A DNA stretch of 25,206 nucleotides from a virus. A program made the translations under genes and the position numbers. The stretch covers positions 1 to 25,206 of the IMG/VR virus record IMGVR_UViG_3300042465_003056. One strand, given 5' to 3'. Under the pieces are notes generated by a model that was not told the DNA's origin, made no database searches, and worked only from the letters and a program-made list of their open reading frames with translations. Shown piece by piece: positions 6,191 to 13,638 of the stretch. Each line of letters opens with the position of its first letter. Position 1 is the stretch's first letter.

Positions 6191-6429
6191 TAACCTTTAC
6201 CAAAAATGTATGCCACTACAGCAAATATAGCACCAACAGCAAAAACAATCCCTCCGAAGAATCCCTTGTTGTTTGCAGATTCTTTTTTAAGTTCATCTAA
6301 CGCTAAGAAAATACGATCCGATCTTCTTCTGGAATCTTCAAGTTCTTTATGAAGTTCTTGCGTAAGCCCTTCAATCTTTTGTTCTACTTTAGCAACTCTA
6401 CAGTTAAGGTTAAGGTCAAGGTCTGTCAC
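6190..6429 (-). CDS. Coiled-coil protein with C-terminal membrane segment, probable lysis component
   Basis: A 79-aa protein starting with GTG at 6429, preceded by AAAGGA at suitable distance. Residues about 10-50 form a charged coiled coil (RVAKVEQKIEGLTQELHKEL, SRRRSDRIFLALDELKKE); residues 57-75 (FFGGIVFAVGAIFAVVAYIF) span the membrane once. This design resembles XhlA-type haemolysin/holin partners and anti-holins. It lies between the short holin candidate and the lysozyme, so a role in lysis timing is likely. Which of the two membrane proteins is the effector cannot be told from sequence. Confidence 0.7.
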   Translation of the reverse strand: MTDLDLNLNCRVAKVEQKIEGLTQELHKELEDSRRRSDRIFLALDELKKESANNKGFFGGIVFAVGAIFAVVAYIFGKG

Positions 6430-6441
6430 GTTTTTTTCCTT

Positions 6442-6603
6442 TTAATCTTTTAAAACCAATCCTAATCCACCTGCAACTGCACTGGCAAGTATCAAAAGCT
6501 GATCTATAGGCTTACCTAGATAAATGAATACTGAACCTGCAATGGCTGTTGAAAGCCAAATAAGCCCACGTTTAGTTGATGCTTCTGACCAGATTATTTT
6601 CAT
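6442..6603 (-). CDS. Holin-like small membrane protein
   Basis: Hand translation from ATG 6603 gives a 53-aa protein, MKIIWSEASTKRGLIWLSTA followed by IAGSVFIYLGKPIDQLLILA and SAVAGGLGLVLKD. It has two hydrophobic stretches (about 14-30 and 34-51) and short polar ends, the shape of a class II holin. I recognise the SEASTKRGLIWL-type start from small phage holins. Its ATG overlaps the collar-protein TGA (ATGA). It is followed after 12 nt by the coiled-coil membrane protein and then lysozyme, completing a lysis cassette. Confidence 0.8.
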   Translation of the reverse strand: MKIIWSEASTKRGLIWLSTAIAGSVFIYLGKPIDQLLILASAVAGGLGLVLKD

Positions 6604-7544
6604 GTTTTTATGATATACATCATTGCTACGTTTTTAGGACGGGTTTCTGTACCACCAGTAATGCCAGTTACGCTGGATTGAATATTAGCAACGCCTGATC
6701 CAGTATTATGTGTACCTGACCATGATTGCATACTATCGGGGCCAGATGTACCCCCAAAAGTAGAATTAGCGCCTGTATCGCTGTGTACATGCCCTGCATC
6801 AGTATGTGTATGTCCAGGATCAGTAATTGGGCCAACTAAATCCGCTTGGGTAGAACCTAAGACACGTCCAACATCCACACCAGCGTTATCATCCCAACCA
6901 CGAACGAAATATCCTCTTAGATCGGGAAGGTTGAAAGTTGTTGTGCCATCGCCTGCCCCGTATAAAATACCGCAGACACCAAACAAATTAACATAAGTGG
7001 TTCTTGATACCGCTGCACCATTACATTCTAAATACCCTAATGGCACTACATTGCCAGCGTAAGCGGCTACATGACCGATAGGGCCAGCAGCGCCTGTGAT
7101 ATTGATAGGCCAGTTAGCACCAAAATCGGTTGTTTCTTGTGATGCAGTAAAATTAACACCATTCCATCCCATGAAGATGTCGGTGTTGGATTGTGAAGTT
7201 GACGTACCAGCAAACACATAAGGAGGTGCAAACGATGTCGGAGCATTGATACCGTAAATGTTATCAAATGTCGAGATAGCAGGGCCATTAGTTTCGCCAA
7301 CTAAAGGAGCGCCTTGCAATACCAATTTGTAGATGCCATCTAACCAAAGTTCACCACCTGTTTCGCCCCTAGCGTTTAATATTATAGGGTTAGGCCAAGC
7401 AATTGTGCCTGCCGCATCTTGATAAGCGGTTAATGGGGTAGAAGTACCAGCAGCGTAGAACCAAATAAGACCACCATTTAGGAAAGTCCCATCATCGCTA
7501 AACTGCGCGTTTTGTAAAATCGGTGATAAGTAAGCTTGAGTCAT
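6600..7544 (-). CDS. Tail fibre with phage tail-collar domain
   Basis: 314 aa. The N-terminal 25-80 region (GGLIWFYAAGTSTPLTAYQD, then NPIILNARG, WLDGIYKLVL) is a small fibre-attachment beta domain common in phage fibres. Residues 157-216 hold a tail-collar domain (PF07484 type): VPLGYLECNGAAVSRTTY, LYGAGDGTTTFNLPDLRG. Just after it is a His-rich stretch with GHTHTDAGHVH, like the metal-binding HxH motifs in trimeric fibre tips such as T4 gp12. It ends in the usual RPKNVAMMYIIK. The likely role is a short trimeric adhesin contacting the cell surface. The start is one base after the preceding stop. Confidence 0.9.
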   Translation of the reverse strand: MTQAYLSPILQNAQFSDDGTFLNGGLIWFYAAGTSTPLTAYQDAAGTIAWPNPIILNARGETGGELWLDGIYKLVLQGAPLVGETNGPAISTFDNIYGINAPTSFAPPYVFAGTSTSQSNTDIFMGWNGVNFTASQETTDFGANWPINITGAAGPIGHVAAYAGNVVPLGYLECNGAAVSRTTYVNLFGVCGILYGAGDGTTTFNLPDLRGYFVRGWDDNAGVDVGRVLGSTQADLVGPITDPGHTHTDAGHVHSDTGANSTFGGTSGPDSMQSWSGTHNTGSGVANIQSSVTGITGGTETRPKNVAMMYIIKT

Positions 7545-7545
7545 T

Positions 7546-8061
7546 TCAATTCCTAGTCATTAAGTCTGAAAGCATTGTACCTGATCTACTCGGTAATAAA
7601 GAGGGCTGATCATTAATTCCAGCAAATGCAGCCAAGCCATTAAGCTTTCTAAAAGCAGCATGGCTAGATGCTTTTCTATATACTGATTCAGGAAATTGCT
7701 GACCTTCTCCAGCAGTTAAAACTGATTGCATTTCATTAGGTGTTAAGCCAGGAACCATTGAAGGTATGTCACCATAACCAGTATCTACGCTTAATTCACC
7801 TGAAAAACCACCTTCAGGTCTAGCTACTTCACCGTAATATCCAGTGCCTTTAGGCATTTTTGAATTATATCGATTACCATAACCGTAATTAGGTTGACCG
7901 TTTTGCATACCTCGAACCATAGGGTTAGCATTAACTCTAAAATTCATCGGTGTAGCAGCTTGTTGAAATTGACTAGGCATATATGATTGGCGCATAGCCG
8001 CTAATCTATTATATGCATCTTCTTCATTTTGACCTTGTAATAAATCGTATAATGATGCCAT
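7546..8061 (-). CDS. Virion-type protein with a conserved phage GYxGxL...PTLVPGLT-like domain
   Basis: 171 aa. The first half is Gln/Asn/Met-rich and probably disordered. From about residue 70 the pattern GTGYYGEVARPEGGFSGELS, then DIPSMVPGLTPNEMQSVLTA and SVYRKASSHAAFRK corresponds to a small domain I recognise from many tailed-phage virion or internal proteins (consensus roughly GYLG-x-PDG-x-TE-S...IPTLVPGLT-x-E...L). Its function is not known. The start overlaps the preceding stop as TAATG, so it is co-translated with the injection proteins and may also be packaged. Confidence 0.65.
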   Translation of the reverse strand: MASLYDLLQGQNEEDAYNRLAAMRQSYMPSQFQQAATPMNFRVNANPMVRGMQNGQPNYGYGNRYNSKMPKGTGYYGEVARPEGGFSGELSVDTGYGDIPSMVPGLTPNEMQSVLTAGEGQQFPESVYRKASSHAAFRKLNGLAAFAGINDQPSLLPSRSGTMLSDLMTRN

Positions 8062-10031
8062 TATCTTCTACCTTGTTGTGCTGCGCCTGCACCAACAGAA
8101 CCCAATAGCACTTGAAGCCCTTTAGCTTGAGCAGGAGATATTGGAACTTTGTTCATTTTATTATATCTATCAACAATTGCTTGAAAATTTTCAGGGTTTT
8201 TTAACGCTTCTACAATCAATCCTTGAGCTTTAGCATCAGTAGCTATGTGCAAAGCTCCTAAAGCAGCTGATGCATATTTTTGTACGGCTTTAGGCGCTTG
8301 CCTAGCCATTTCACCAGCCCTAGATGCCGTTTGTGAATTGCTAACCGCAACTAATCCACTTTGGGCATTTTCTATAGCCGCCATTGCTCTTTCAGCATCT
8401 CTTAAAAGTAATCTACTTTCAGGAGAAATTTTAGACACTGTAGCCGCACCTACATCTTTATAGGTTTCATCCGCAGCCTTTCGCAATGCCGCAGGCGTAA
8501 TTTTAGGAATATCAGTGCCGGGAATACGAGATGCGTTTTCAAATCTACTTAAAACATTTTGAAAAGCTTTTCCTTCTTCTATAGGCTTTATTTTTTCCAT
8601 GTAAGTAGTAAGATACTTATCCCACTCCCCACTACTAGCATGGTTTAAAGCTTCATCTATAGCGTTTTTCAAACCTATAGCAGTATTCTTATTAGCTTTT
8701 ACCGCATTAGTAAGTTCGTCATTCCCCCCTGGAGCACCTCCCAAAATATCATTTATGCGTTTTCTTGCTGCGTAAAGATTGGAGGGGTCAACTTTTCTGG
8801 CAAATACAGGGATGTCAACTGCTAATCCTCCTGCGCCGATAACTGATTTGTTACTTACAGGGCCTAAAGCGCGTCTTTCAATTTCAGATGCAAGTGTTTG
8901 CGCTTCTGGTGATCCAAGTCCTGATTCTCCAGCGCGGGTTCTAATCGCAGAGGTTTCACGCAATAAAGGATTAGCTATTTCTTCTGAAGTTTTTTGCCTT
9001 GCTAAATCAAAAGCTTTCTCACGCAAAGGGCCAGTTTCAGCGTTTAACGCTTCCATTGCTAAAGCAGCATCTTTAGGATCAAGTGCTTTATCAGCAATAG
9101 CGTTGCGGATGACTTGGTTATTATATAAATCTGCTTCAGCTAAAGCAGTTTTACCAAATTTAGTTCGGACATAATTTTCAAATTCAAGCAATGTCCTTTG
9201 GCTTTCAGGAACTACCATTGCTAATGTTGGTCTTAACCCTGGAAGTCTTTCATACGTTCTAGTACGCTCAACCGTTTCTGGAATAGTTCTTCCAGGAACG
9301 TCTGCAAACTTCCCTAATGTTTGCGCTGCTGCTGTAGGCGCGTGGAGCATTCCAGCTACGCCTTCATATACTTTTTTTCCTAAATTTACAGCGTGGGGGA
9401 TTGTATAACCTAAAGCTTCACCGCCAGCTTGACCCCCCATGCCATACATTGCAGCTTCTCCTCTATTTTCAGGCTCTGTCGCTGCCGCATAAGCTCCTGC
9501 ACCTGTTAACCTAGAAAGAAAAGGCACTGCACTTTTAGCGGCTGCTATGGCAGGCATAACTTTACTTAAACCTATTTGGGGAACTATTTGACCAAACATT
9601 TCACCTGCTGCAGCTTGCCAAGGCGCGGCTTCTATATAAGCTTTTGAAGCGGCTAATTCTTCTCGCTCCGCAGGGGTTAAATCGGTAAACATACCTTTTA
9701 TCCCTTTGAACTGTCTTTTTAAAGCTGCATCAACGCCTAATTGAAAATTAGAAGGTTTGTCCCTAAGATTAAAATCAAGCATAAAAGGAGCTACATCCAA
9801 GGACTTTCCCGATCCGATAGGAACTTCACGTTTTACAGATGGAATTGCAGCAGGATTTTTAGGGTATCCATATTGCTCCCACACTTCAGGAGCTGCACTA
9901 GGAACAGCGCCTAATCTTTTTGCTCTAGCTTGCGCGTAATCGGCTTCAGATAAATCTGCATTAGAAAATTCTTTTGCTTTTAACCGTTTTGCTCTAGCTG
10001 ATGCGTAATCTGCTTCGGTTAATTCCGCCAT
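8061..10031 (-). CDS. Putative DNA-injection (ejection) protein, gp16-like by position and size
   Basis: 656 aa, Ala/Lys-rich and mostly helical, third of three such proteins in a row. P22 has gp7, gp20 and gp16 in this order, and P22 gp16 is 609 aa. No lytic transglycosylase motif is seen. The N-terminus carries a tandem TEADYAxARAKRL unit. A Gly/Ala-rich region around 130-215 (GEMFGQIVPQIGLSKVMPAI, AAMYGMGGQAGGEALGYTIP) could insert into membrane after ejection. The middle has LRPTLAMVVPESQRTLLEFE and helical repeats. Homology to gp16 itself is not shown by motif; the call rests on synteny and composition. The start uses a TAATG overlap. Confidence 0.7.
   Translation of the reverse strand: MAELTEADYASARAKRLKAKEFSNADLSEADYAQARAKRLGAVPSAAPEVWEQYGYPKNPAAIPSVKREVPIGSGKSLDVAPFMLDFNLRDKPSNFQLGVDAALKRQFKGIKGMFTDLTPAEREELAASKAYIEAAPWQAAAGEMFGQIVPQIGLSKVMPAIAAAKSAVPFLSRLTGAGAYAAATEPENRGEAAMYGMGGQAGGEALGYTIPHAVNLGKKVYEGVAGMLHAPTAAAQTLGKFADVPGRTIPETVERTRTYERLPGLRPTLAMVVPESQRTLLEFENYVRTKFGKTALAEADLYNNQVIRNAIADKALDPKDAALAMEALNAETGPLREKAFDLARQKTSEEIANPLLRETSAIRTRAGESGLGSPEAQTLASEIERRALGPVSNKSVIGAGGLAVDIPVFARKVDPSNLYAARKRINDILGGAPGGNDELTNAVKANKNTAIGLKNAIDEALNHASSGEWDKYLTTYMEKIKPIEEGKAFQNVLSRFENASRIPGTDIPKITPAALRKAADETYKDVGAATVSKISPESRLLLRDAERAMAAIENAQSGLVAVSNSQTASRAGEMARQAPKAVQKYASAALGALHIATDAKAQGLIVEALKNPENFQAIVDRYNKMNKVPISPAQAKGLQVLLGSVGAGAAQQGRR
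9912..10022 (-). repeat. Tandem N-terminal repeat in the injection protein gene
   Basis: Residues 4-17 and 27-40 are two copies of L(T/S)EADYAxARAKRL, 23 residues apart (DNA copies 9981-10022 and 9912-9953). The copies also match at the DNA level (CTCTAGC, GCGTAATC, GCTTC blocks), so this is a recent internal duplication or a maintained motif. In other phages similar short basic repeats begin internal virion proteins and may serve as packaging or docking signals; that is inference. Confidence 0.75.
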
Positions 10032-11473
10032 TATTGCATCCCCTTAGTATGCGCAGCTAAAGCCTTATCATATTTAGCAGCAGCGGTTTCAGACATAATA
10101 CCTTTAGTTACTAAATCATCAATTTCACTTTCTGAATAAGGTAATCGATTTATAATTTGTCTTTGCACCGCATCTAAATATGAATGAAAGGCTTCACGTT
10201 TAGATTCTCTACTTGATGTAGGATCATCAAGTATAGCGCCTACTTGGGCTTGTCTTTGTTGAAGTTCTACGTTTGACTGACTACCTGGCATAGTTTTAAC
10301 TGTAGCAAGTAAACCTGCAAATATAGTTTTTAATTTTGCTTCAGCTACACTAGCATCAGTATGTTGACCAAATTCAGATGCTAATTCAGCTTTTCTCACG
10401 TCCAATTTACTATTAAAAGATTTATTAATTACATCATCTATACCTTCAGATATTTTAGCTCCTTTTTCATCATACTGTGTTGTTATAGGAGGCATATCTT
10501 TGAATGCGGAAAAAGTTTGCTTCCAAGCTGCAGCATCTTCAGCGGATAAAACAGCTGCTTTTTCAGCACCTGCAACATTAGCTTTTTGTTGAGCTATTCT
10601 CTCTAAGTTTTGTTCCGAAGTCGCTTGCGGTGCATTAATTTTAGGCATTAATGATTGCGCTTTTTCTGCTGCAATAGCTCGCAATTCTTCAGGGACACTA
10701 GGATCGTTTGCCACCCGTGCATAACCTTCCATAGGATCAACAGCGCCTGGCGCTACTTGCAATTCGCGTGTTGGAGTCGCGTTTGTTAATCCCTGCGTAG
10801 GTAATGAAGGTAGAGTTTCCCATTTTTGAAGCTGCTCATTCCATATAGGCTTTTGAGGCCCTAAACCTGCTTCGTAAGTTCCTAAAGTACCTTGTAGACT
10901 TTTTTGATACTCTTGACGTTGTTTAGCTTTCTCAGTATAAAAATTCCTTCCTTCGCCAGCTAATCTTACCGCTTCAGGAGTCATAACATCAGGATCAAAA
11001 GCAGGAAAATCTGGAGGTATCATACCCCTTTGTTTAAGCATAGATAACGCTCGCCCGCTTGCATCGTTATATTTTGCACGCGCTTGAGGCTCAGGCATTC
11101 CCGATGCTTTATCCTGATCGTATTGATTAACTATAGCTACAGCTTCCCCGATTCTTAATTTTTCAATTTCTTCTTTTCGTTTAGCCTCAATTTCACCTGT
11201 TTGCGTTTCTTTATACTTATTTTCAATTTGATCTTTATATAACTGCATTTGAGCTTTTTGCTGCTCTATAGCAAATGCAGGATCAATAGCACCTACAGCT
11301 TGAAAAGATGGATTAGCTTTTTGAGCATATAACGCTTTCAAGTCCATACGTTCTTGTTGCGCTCTACGGGCATTTTGTAAAGCTATAGCGTTAGCTTGTG
11401 CTTCTTGTCCGGTCTTTAAAGCATTAGGATATGCTTCCCATTGCATTTTTAAAATTTCAGTTAAATCACTCAT
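10031..11473 (-). CDS. Putative DNA-injection protein, gp20-like by position and size
   Basis: 480 aa, Gln/Ala/Lys-rich and predicted nearly all helical, with long coiled-coil stretches (IEQQKAQMQLYKDQIENKYK, EIEAKRKEEIEKLRIGEAVA). P22 gp20 is 471 aa and has the same place between gp7 and gp16. The N-terminus MSDLTEILKMQWEAYPNALK has a style I know from phage internal proteins. No enzyme motif, signal or membrane span. It is expected inside the capsid or portal channel and to leave with the DNA. It starts one base after the preceding gene. Confidence 0.7.
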   Translation of the reverse strand: MSDLTEILKMQWEAYPNALKTGQEAQANAIALQNARRAQQERMDLKALYAQKANPSFQAVGAIDPAFAIEQQKAQMQLYKDQIENKYKETQTGEIEAKRKEEIEKLRIGEAVAIVNQYDQDKASGMPEPQARAKYNDASGRALSMLKQRGMIPPDFPAFDPDVMTPEAVRLAGEGRNFYTEKAKQRQEYQKSLQGTLGTYEAGLGPQKPIWNEQLQKWETLPSLPTQGLTNATPTRELQVAPGAVDPMEGYARVANDPSVPEELRAIAAEKAQSLMPKINAPQATSEQNLERIAQQKANVAGAEKAAVLSAEDAAAWKQTFSAFKDMPPITTQYDEKGAKISEGIDDVINKSFNSKLDVRKAELASEFGQHTDASVAEAKLKTIFAGLLATVKTMPGSQSNVELQQRQAQVGAILDDPTSSRESKREAFHSYLDAVQRQIINRLPYSESEIDDLVTKGIMSETAAAKYDKALAAHTKGMQ

Positions 11474-11474
11474 T

Positions 11475-12287
11475 TTAGCCTCCTAAGCCCGGTTGATAGC
11501 TCCAAGAAACTTGCGATGAAGGTGATCCACCAGGATATGCCCCACCACCACCACCGCCGCCAAAATAACTACCTAATGAACCAATACCACCGCCACCAAA
11601 TAAACTACCTAATGAGCCTACTGCACTAGCAGCTCCAGTCCAAGGTGCAGCTGCTCCAGCAGCGTTAGCAGCGCCTAAAGCTTGATAAGCTGGAGCCATT
11701 GCGTTAGCTGCACCTACACCGATACTACCTAAGCCTAATACAGAGCTTTGACCTAACTTGGCGGGTTCTAAATACATTTGACCAATTTGTGCTTTTTGGT
11801 TTAAATCTTGGGTAAAGGCTGTACCGTAAGCTTTCTGCGCTCTTTCCCAAGCCGATTGATAACCTTGAGCTGCTTGACCTTGAGCATAAGTGTTCATGGC
11901 TTGACCAGCCGCACCGGATAACAAGCCGCCTTTAGCAGCTGCACCTTGTTGAACGCCTTGCAGTCCTTGTTGCAATTGGAATTGATAGCCTGGCGATGCT
12001 TGCAGTTCAGCTAAGTTACTGACCATCGGCGTGTATAAAGGACTTTGTCTGTAATCCTCCATACCGTAACGTGATGTCAGGTAAGGTAGATTAGCTTCAT
12101 AGCCTTTAGCACCTACTTCACCTAAATGCGTGTAAGGTACAATATCTTTTTGCGCATTACCGTAGACTTTCTTTGTCCAATCTAATTGTTCTCTTGCAAC
12201 GGCGGCTGATGCAGCTGCTGCGTCAGATTGCCCCGCTGCGCTTAGTGCGCCCCCCGCTATTCCTGCTGCTGCTATTCCCCAAGGCAT
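11475..12287 (-). CDS. DNA transfer protein, P22 gp7-like
   Basis: 270 aa. The N-terminus is hydrophobic Gly/Ala-rich (MPWGIAAAGIAGGALSAAGQ), then ARAQ-type helices: AAVAREQLDWTKKVYGNAQK, SPGYQFQLQQGLQGVQQGAA, GLLSGAAGQAMNTYAQGQAA. This order, in particular PGYQF...Q.G...A...G..SG, is the hallmark of phage DNA transfer protein p7 relatives (P22 gp7: 229 aa). The C-terminus is a long flexible glycine tract. It is probably ejected to help DNA cross the cell envelope. A strong GGAGG site lies inside the end of the hydroxylase gene, which it overlaps by 16 nt. Confidence 0.85.
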   Translation of the reverse strand: MPWGIAAAGIAGGALSAAGQSDAAAASAAVAREQLDWTKKVYGNAQKDIVPYTHLGEVGAKGYEANLPYLTSRYGMEDYRQSPLYTPMVSNLAELQASPGYQFQLQQGLQGVQQGAAAKGGLLSGAAGQAMNTYAQGQAAQGYQSAWERAQKAYGTAFTQDLNQKAQIGQMYLEPAKLGQSSVLGLGSIGVGAANAMAPAYQALGAANAAGAAAPWTGAASAVGSLGSLFGGGGIGSLGSYFGGGGGGGAYPGGSPSSQVSWSYQPGLGG

Positions 12288-12847
12288 GAAAACCTCCTAT
12301 CTGATTTAATACAGAAAATTAATGTGATCCGGTCAACCGGAGAATTATTACGCACCCAATGAACGGCTTGGTTATTAAACCAATAGACTTCACCTGGTGG
12401 AGATATATGCTCTCCTTCTTCAAAACAGAACGCTTGATCTGGATGGCTTTCTAACTGTACTGCATATTTGTCATAATACTTGGCGTGCCAAGTAGTATCA
12501 GTATGGGGTTTGCATAATCCACCGGGAGGGATTTTAGAAATTAAAATTCCACCTAGCTCTTCACCTTTCACGGTAGTCATTAACTGGAAGGCTAAGTCTT
12601 TAATAGCTGGAAGGCTATCTGCTTCTTTATACCAGCATGAACGGTGTTCACCATTGAACTTAGTCCAATCACCACCGTCATACTCAGCAAGATCGCGGAA
12701 TCTAACATGGATGTCCTCAAATCCATAATGCGGGCTAGAAGGCGTATTAGTCCTAATAGGATTTCTATTCCAAAGCTGAGGATTACGTTTCAACTGTAAC
12801 AGTATCTGCGTAATATCTACCTTAGCAATAGCCATAATGTTGTTCAT
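12272..12847 (-). CDS. 2-oxoglutarate/Fe(II) dioxygenase, aspartyl/asparaginyl beta-hydroxylase type
   Basis: 191 aa. The iron-binding facial triad is intact: H115-x-D117 in CKPHTDTTWH and H163 in NQAVHWVRNN, with R173 in VDRITLIFCI ten residues after the last His as the 2-oxoglutarate anchor. The N-terminal part (FEDIHVRFRDLAEYDGGDW, GGILISKIPPGG) fits the Asp/Asn hydroxylase-like cupin fold of phage proteins. It would hydroxylate a protein side chain or a small molecule; the target is unknown. The ATG overlaps the sulfotransferase stop (ATGA), with GAGGG upstream. Seated between tail and injection genes, it is expressed late, so virion proteins are possible targets. Confidence 0.85.
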   Translation of the reverse strand: MNNIMAIAKVDITQILLQLKRNPQLWNRNPIRTNTPSSPHYGFEDIHVRFRDLAEYDGGDWTKFNGEHRSCWYKEADSLPAIKDLAFQLMTTVKGEELGGILISKIPPGGLCKPHTDTTWHAKYYDKYAVQLESHPDQAFCFEEGEHISPPGEVYWFNNQAVHWVRNNSPVDRITLIFCIKSDRRFSCLGE

Positions 12848-13314
12848 ACTAGCCCTCTGACACGTTCAATAGCTACGGTGTTTTCAATATTCATTTGGCA
12901 TAACATCCGATGCCGTTCTTGGTTAAGCTCTTTACGCAGTAAATAATAATACGCTTCTGACATAATTTCGTAATTAAACAAGTCCTTAAAAGCTATTCTA
13001 TACCCTTTAAGTTGAATCATCAAATCATACGATAGCATCGTTTTAAAGCCTAGCTTTGCTATTGATTCATTCACTTCGTTCAATGGTCGCTCTATAACGA
13101 GCTTTTTAGCAGAGTGCTGATTGATCTCGTCCACTTTGATAAAGGCACTTGTTTCAGCAATTCCTAACATTCCATCATAAGATCGAGTATCCAGATCGTT
13201 AATGGAATGATCCATAAACGCTTCATGAATACAGATCGATGTATCAGTTGTTAAAAGATTAGCGACCCATGCTGTTCCTGATCTAGGAAGCGCTAAAACC
13301 ATAAAATCAATCAT
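12844..13314 (-). CDS. Sulfotransferase-fold protein
   Basis: 156 aa. The N-terminus MVLALPRSGTAWVANLL contains the 5'-phosphosulfate-binding loop (PRSGTAW, residues 10-16) that defines PAPS-dependent sulfotransferases. KLVIERPLNEVNESIAKLGF near 70-90 resembles the strand and helix carrying the 3'-phosphate-binding Arg and Ser. The protein is short for the family (usually 200-300 aa), as are other phage members; HEAF after the loop could supply an active-site His. It would move a sulfuryl group from PAPS to a sugar or tyrosine. The start overlaps the 108-aa gene as ATGA and the end overlaps the hydroxylase. Confidence 0.85.
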   Translation of the reverse strand: MIDFMVLALPRSGTAWVANLLTTDTSICIHEAFMDHSINDLDTRSYDGMLGIAETSAFIKVDEINQHSAKKLVIERPLNEVNESIAKLGFKTMLSYDLMIQLKGYRIAFKDLFNYEIMSEAYYYLLRKELNQERHRMLCQMNIENTVAIERVRGLV

Positions 13315-13637
13315 ATCCAGGGTAAAGGTAGTGTGACGATAGTCGGGTTAATTTGTGCTTCAATTTGGTCAGCAACAGATTTTTCATAAGACGCTACTTG
13401 TTCTGCGCCCAATGATGCTTGTGTCCAAGCAATAACTTCTTCCAAAGTTAAGTCTACATAAGGGGTATAGTCAGGTTTATCAGGATCAACTTCAAATGAC
13501 GCTGTGCCGTACACTGAGCTTGTGTAAGTACCGTCAGTTGCGCTGAGAGTCCAGTGTGCTGTAACGACATAATCAAGCATACCGTTGACGTCAGGCTTGC
13601 AATTTAGTGCTGCTATGTTCCAAGTGTTTGTAATCAT
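13311..13637 (-). CDS. Conserved phage protein next to the fibre (DUF7936-like)
   Basis: 108 aa. The pattern MxxxTWNIxxLNCKPDxxGxxDxVxxxHWTL, then DGTYTSSVYGTASFEVD, YTPYVDLTLEEVIAWTQASLG and a closing TLPLPWI is one I recognise from small proteins that sit beside tail-fibre genes in many phages (labelled DUF7936 in some annotations; label from memory). It combines a beta-rich first half with a helical second half. A fibre chaperone or fibre-associated role is suggested by neighbourhood only. It begins one base after the fibre stop. Confidence 0.75.
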   Translation of the reverse strand: MITNTWNIAALNCKPDVNGMLDYVVTAHWTLSATDGTYTSSVYGTASFEVDPDKPDYTPYVDLTLEEVIAWTQASLGAEQVASYEKSVADQIEAQINPTIVTLPLPWI

Positions 13638-13638
13638 T

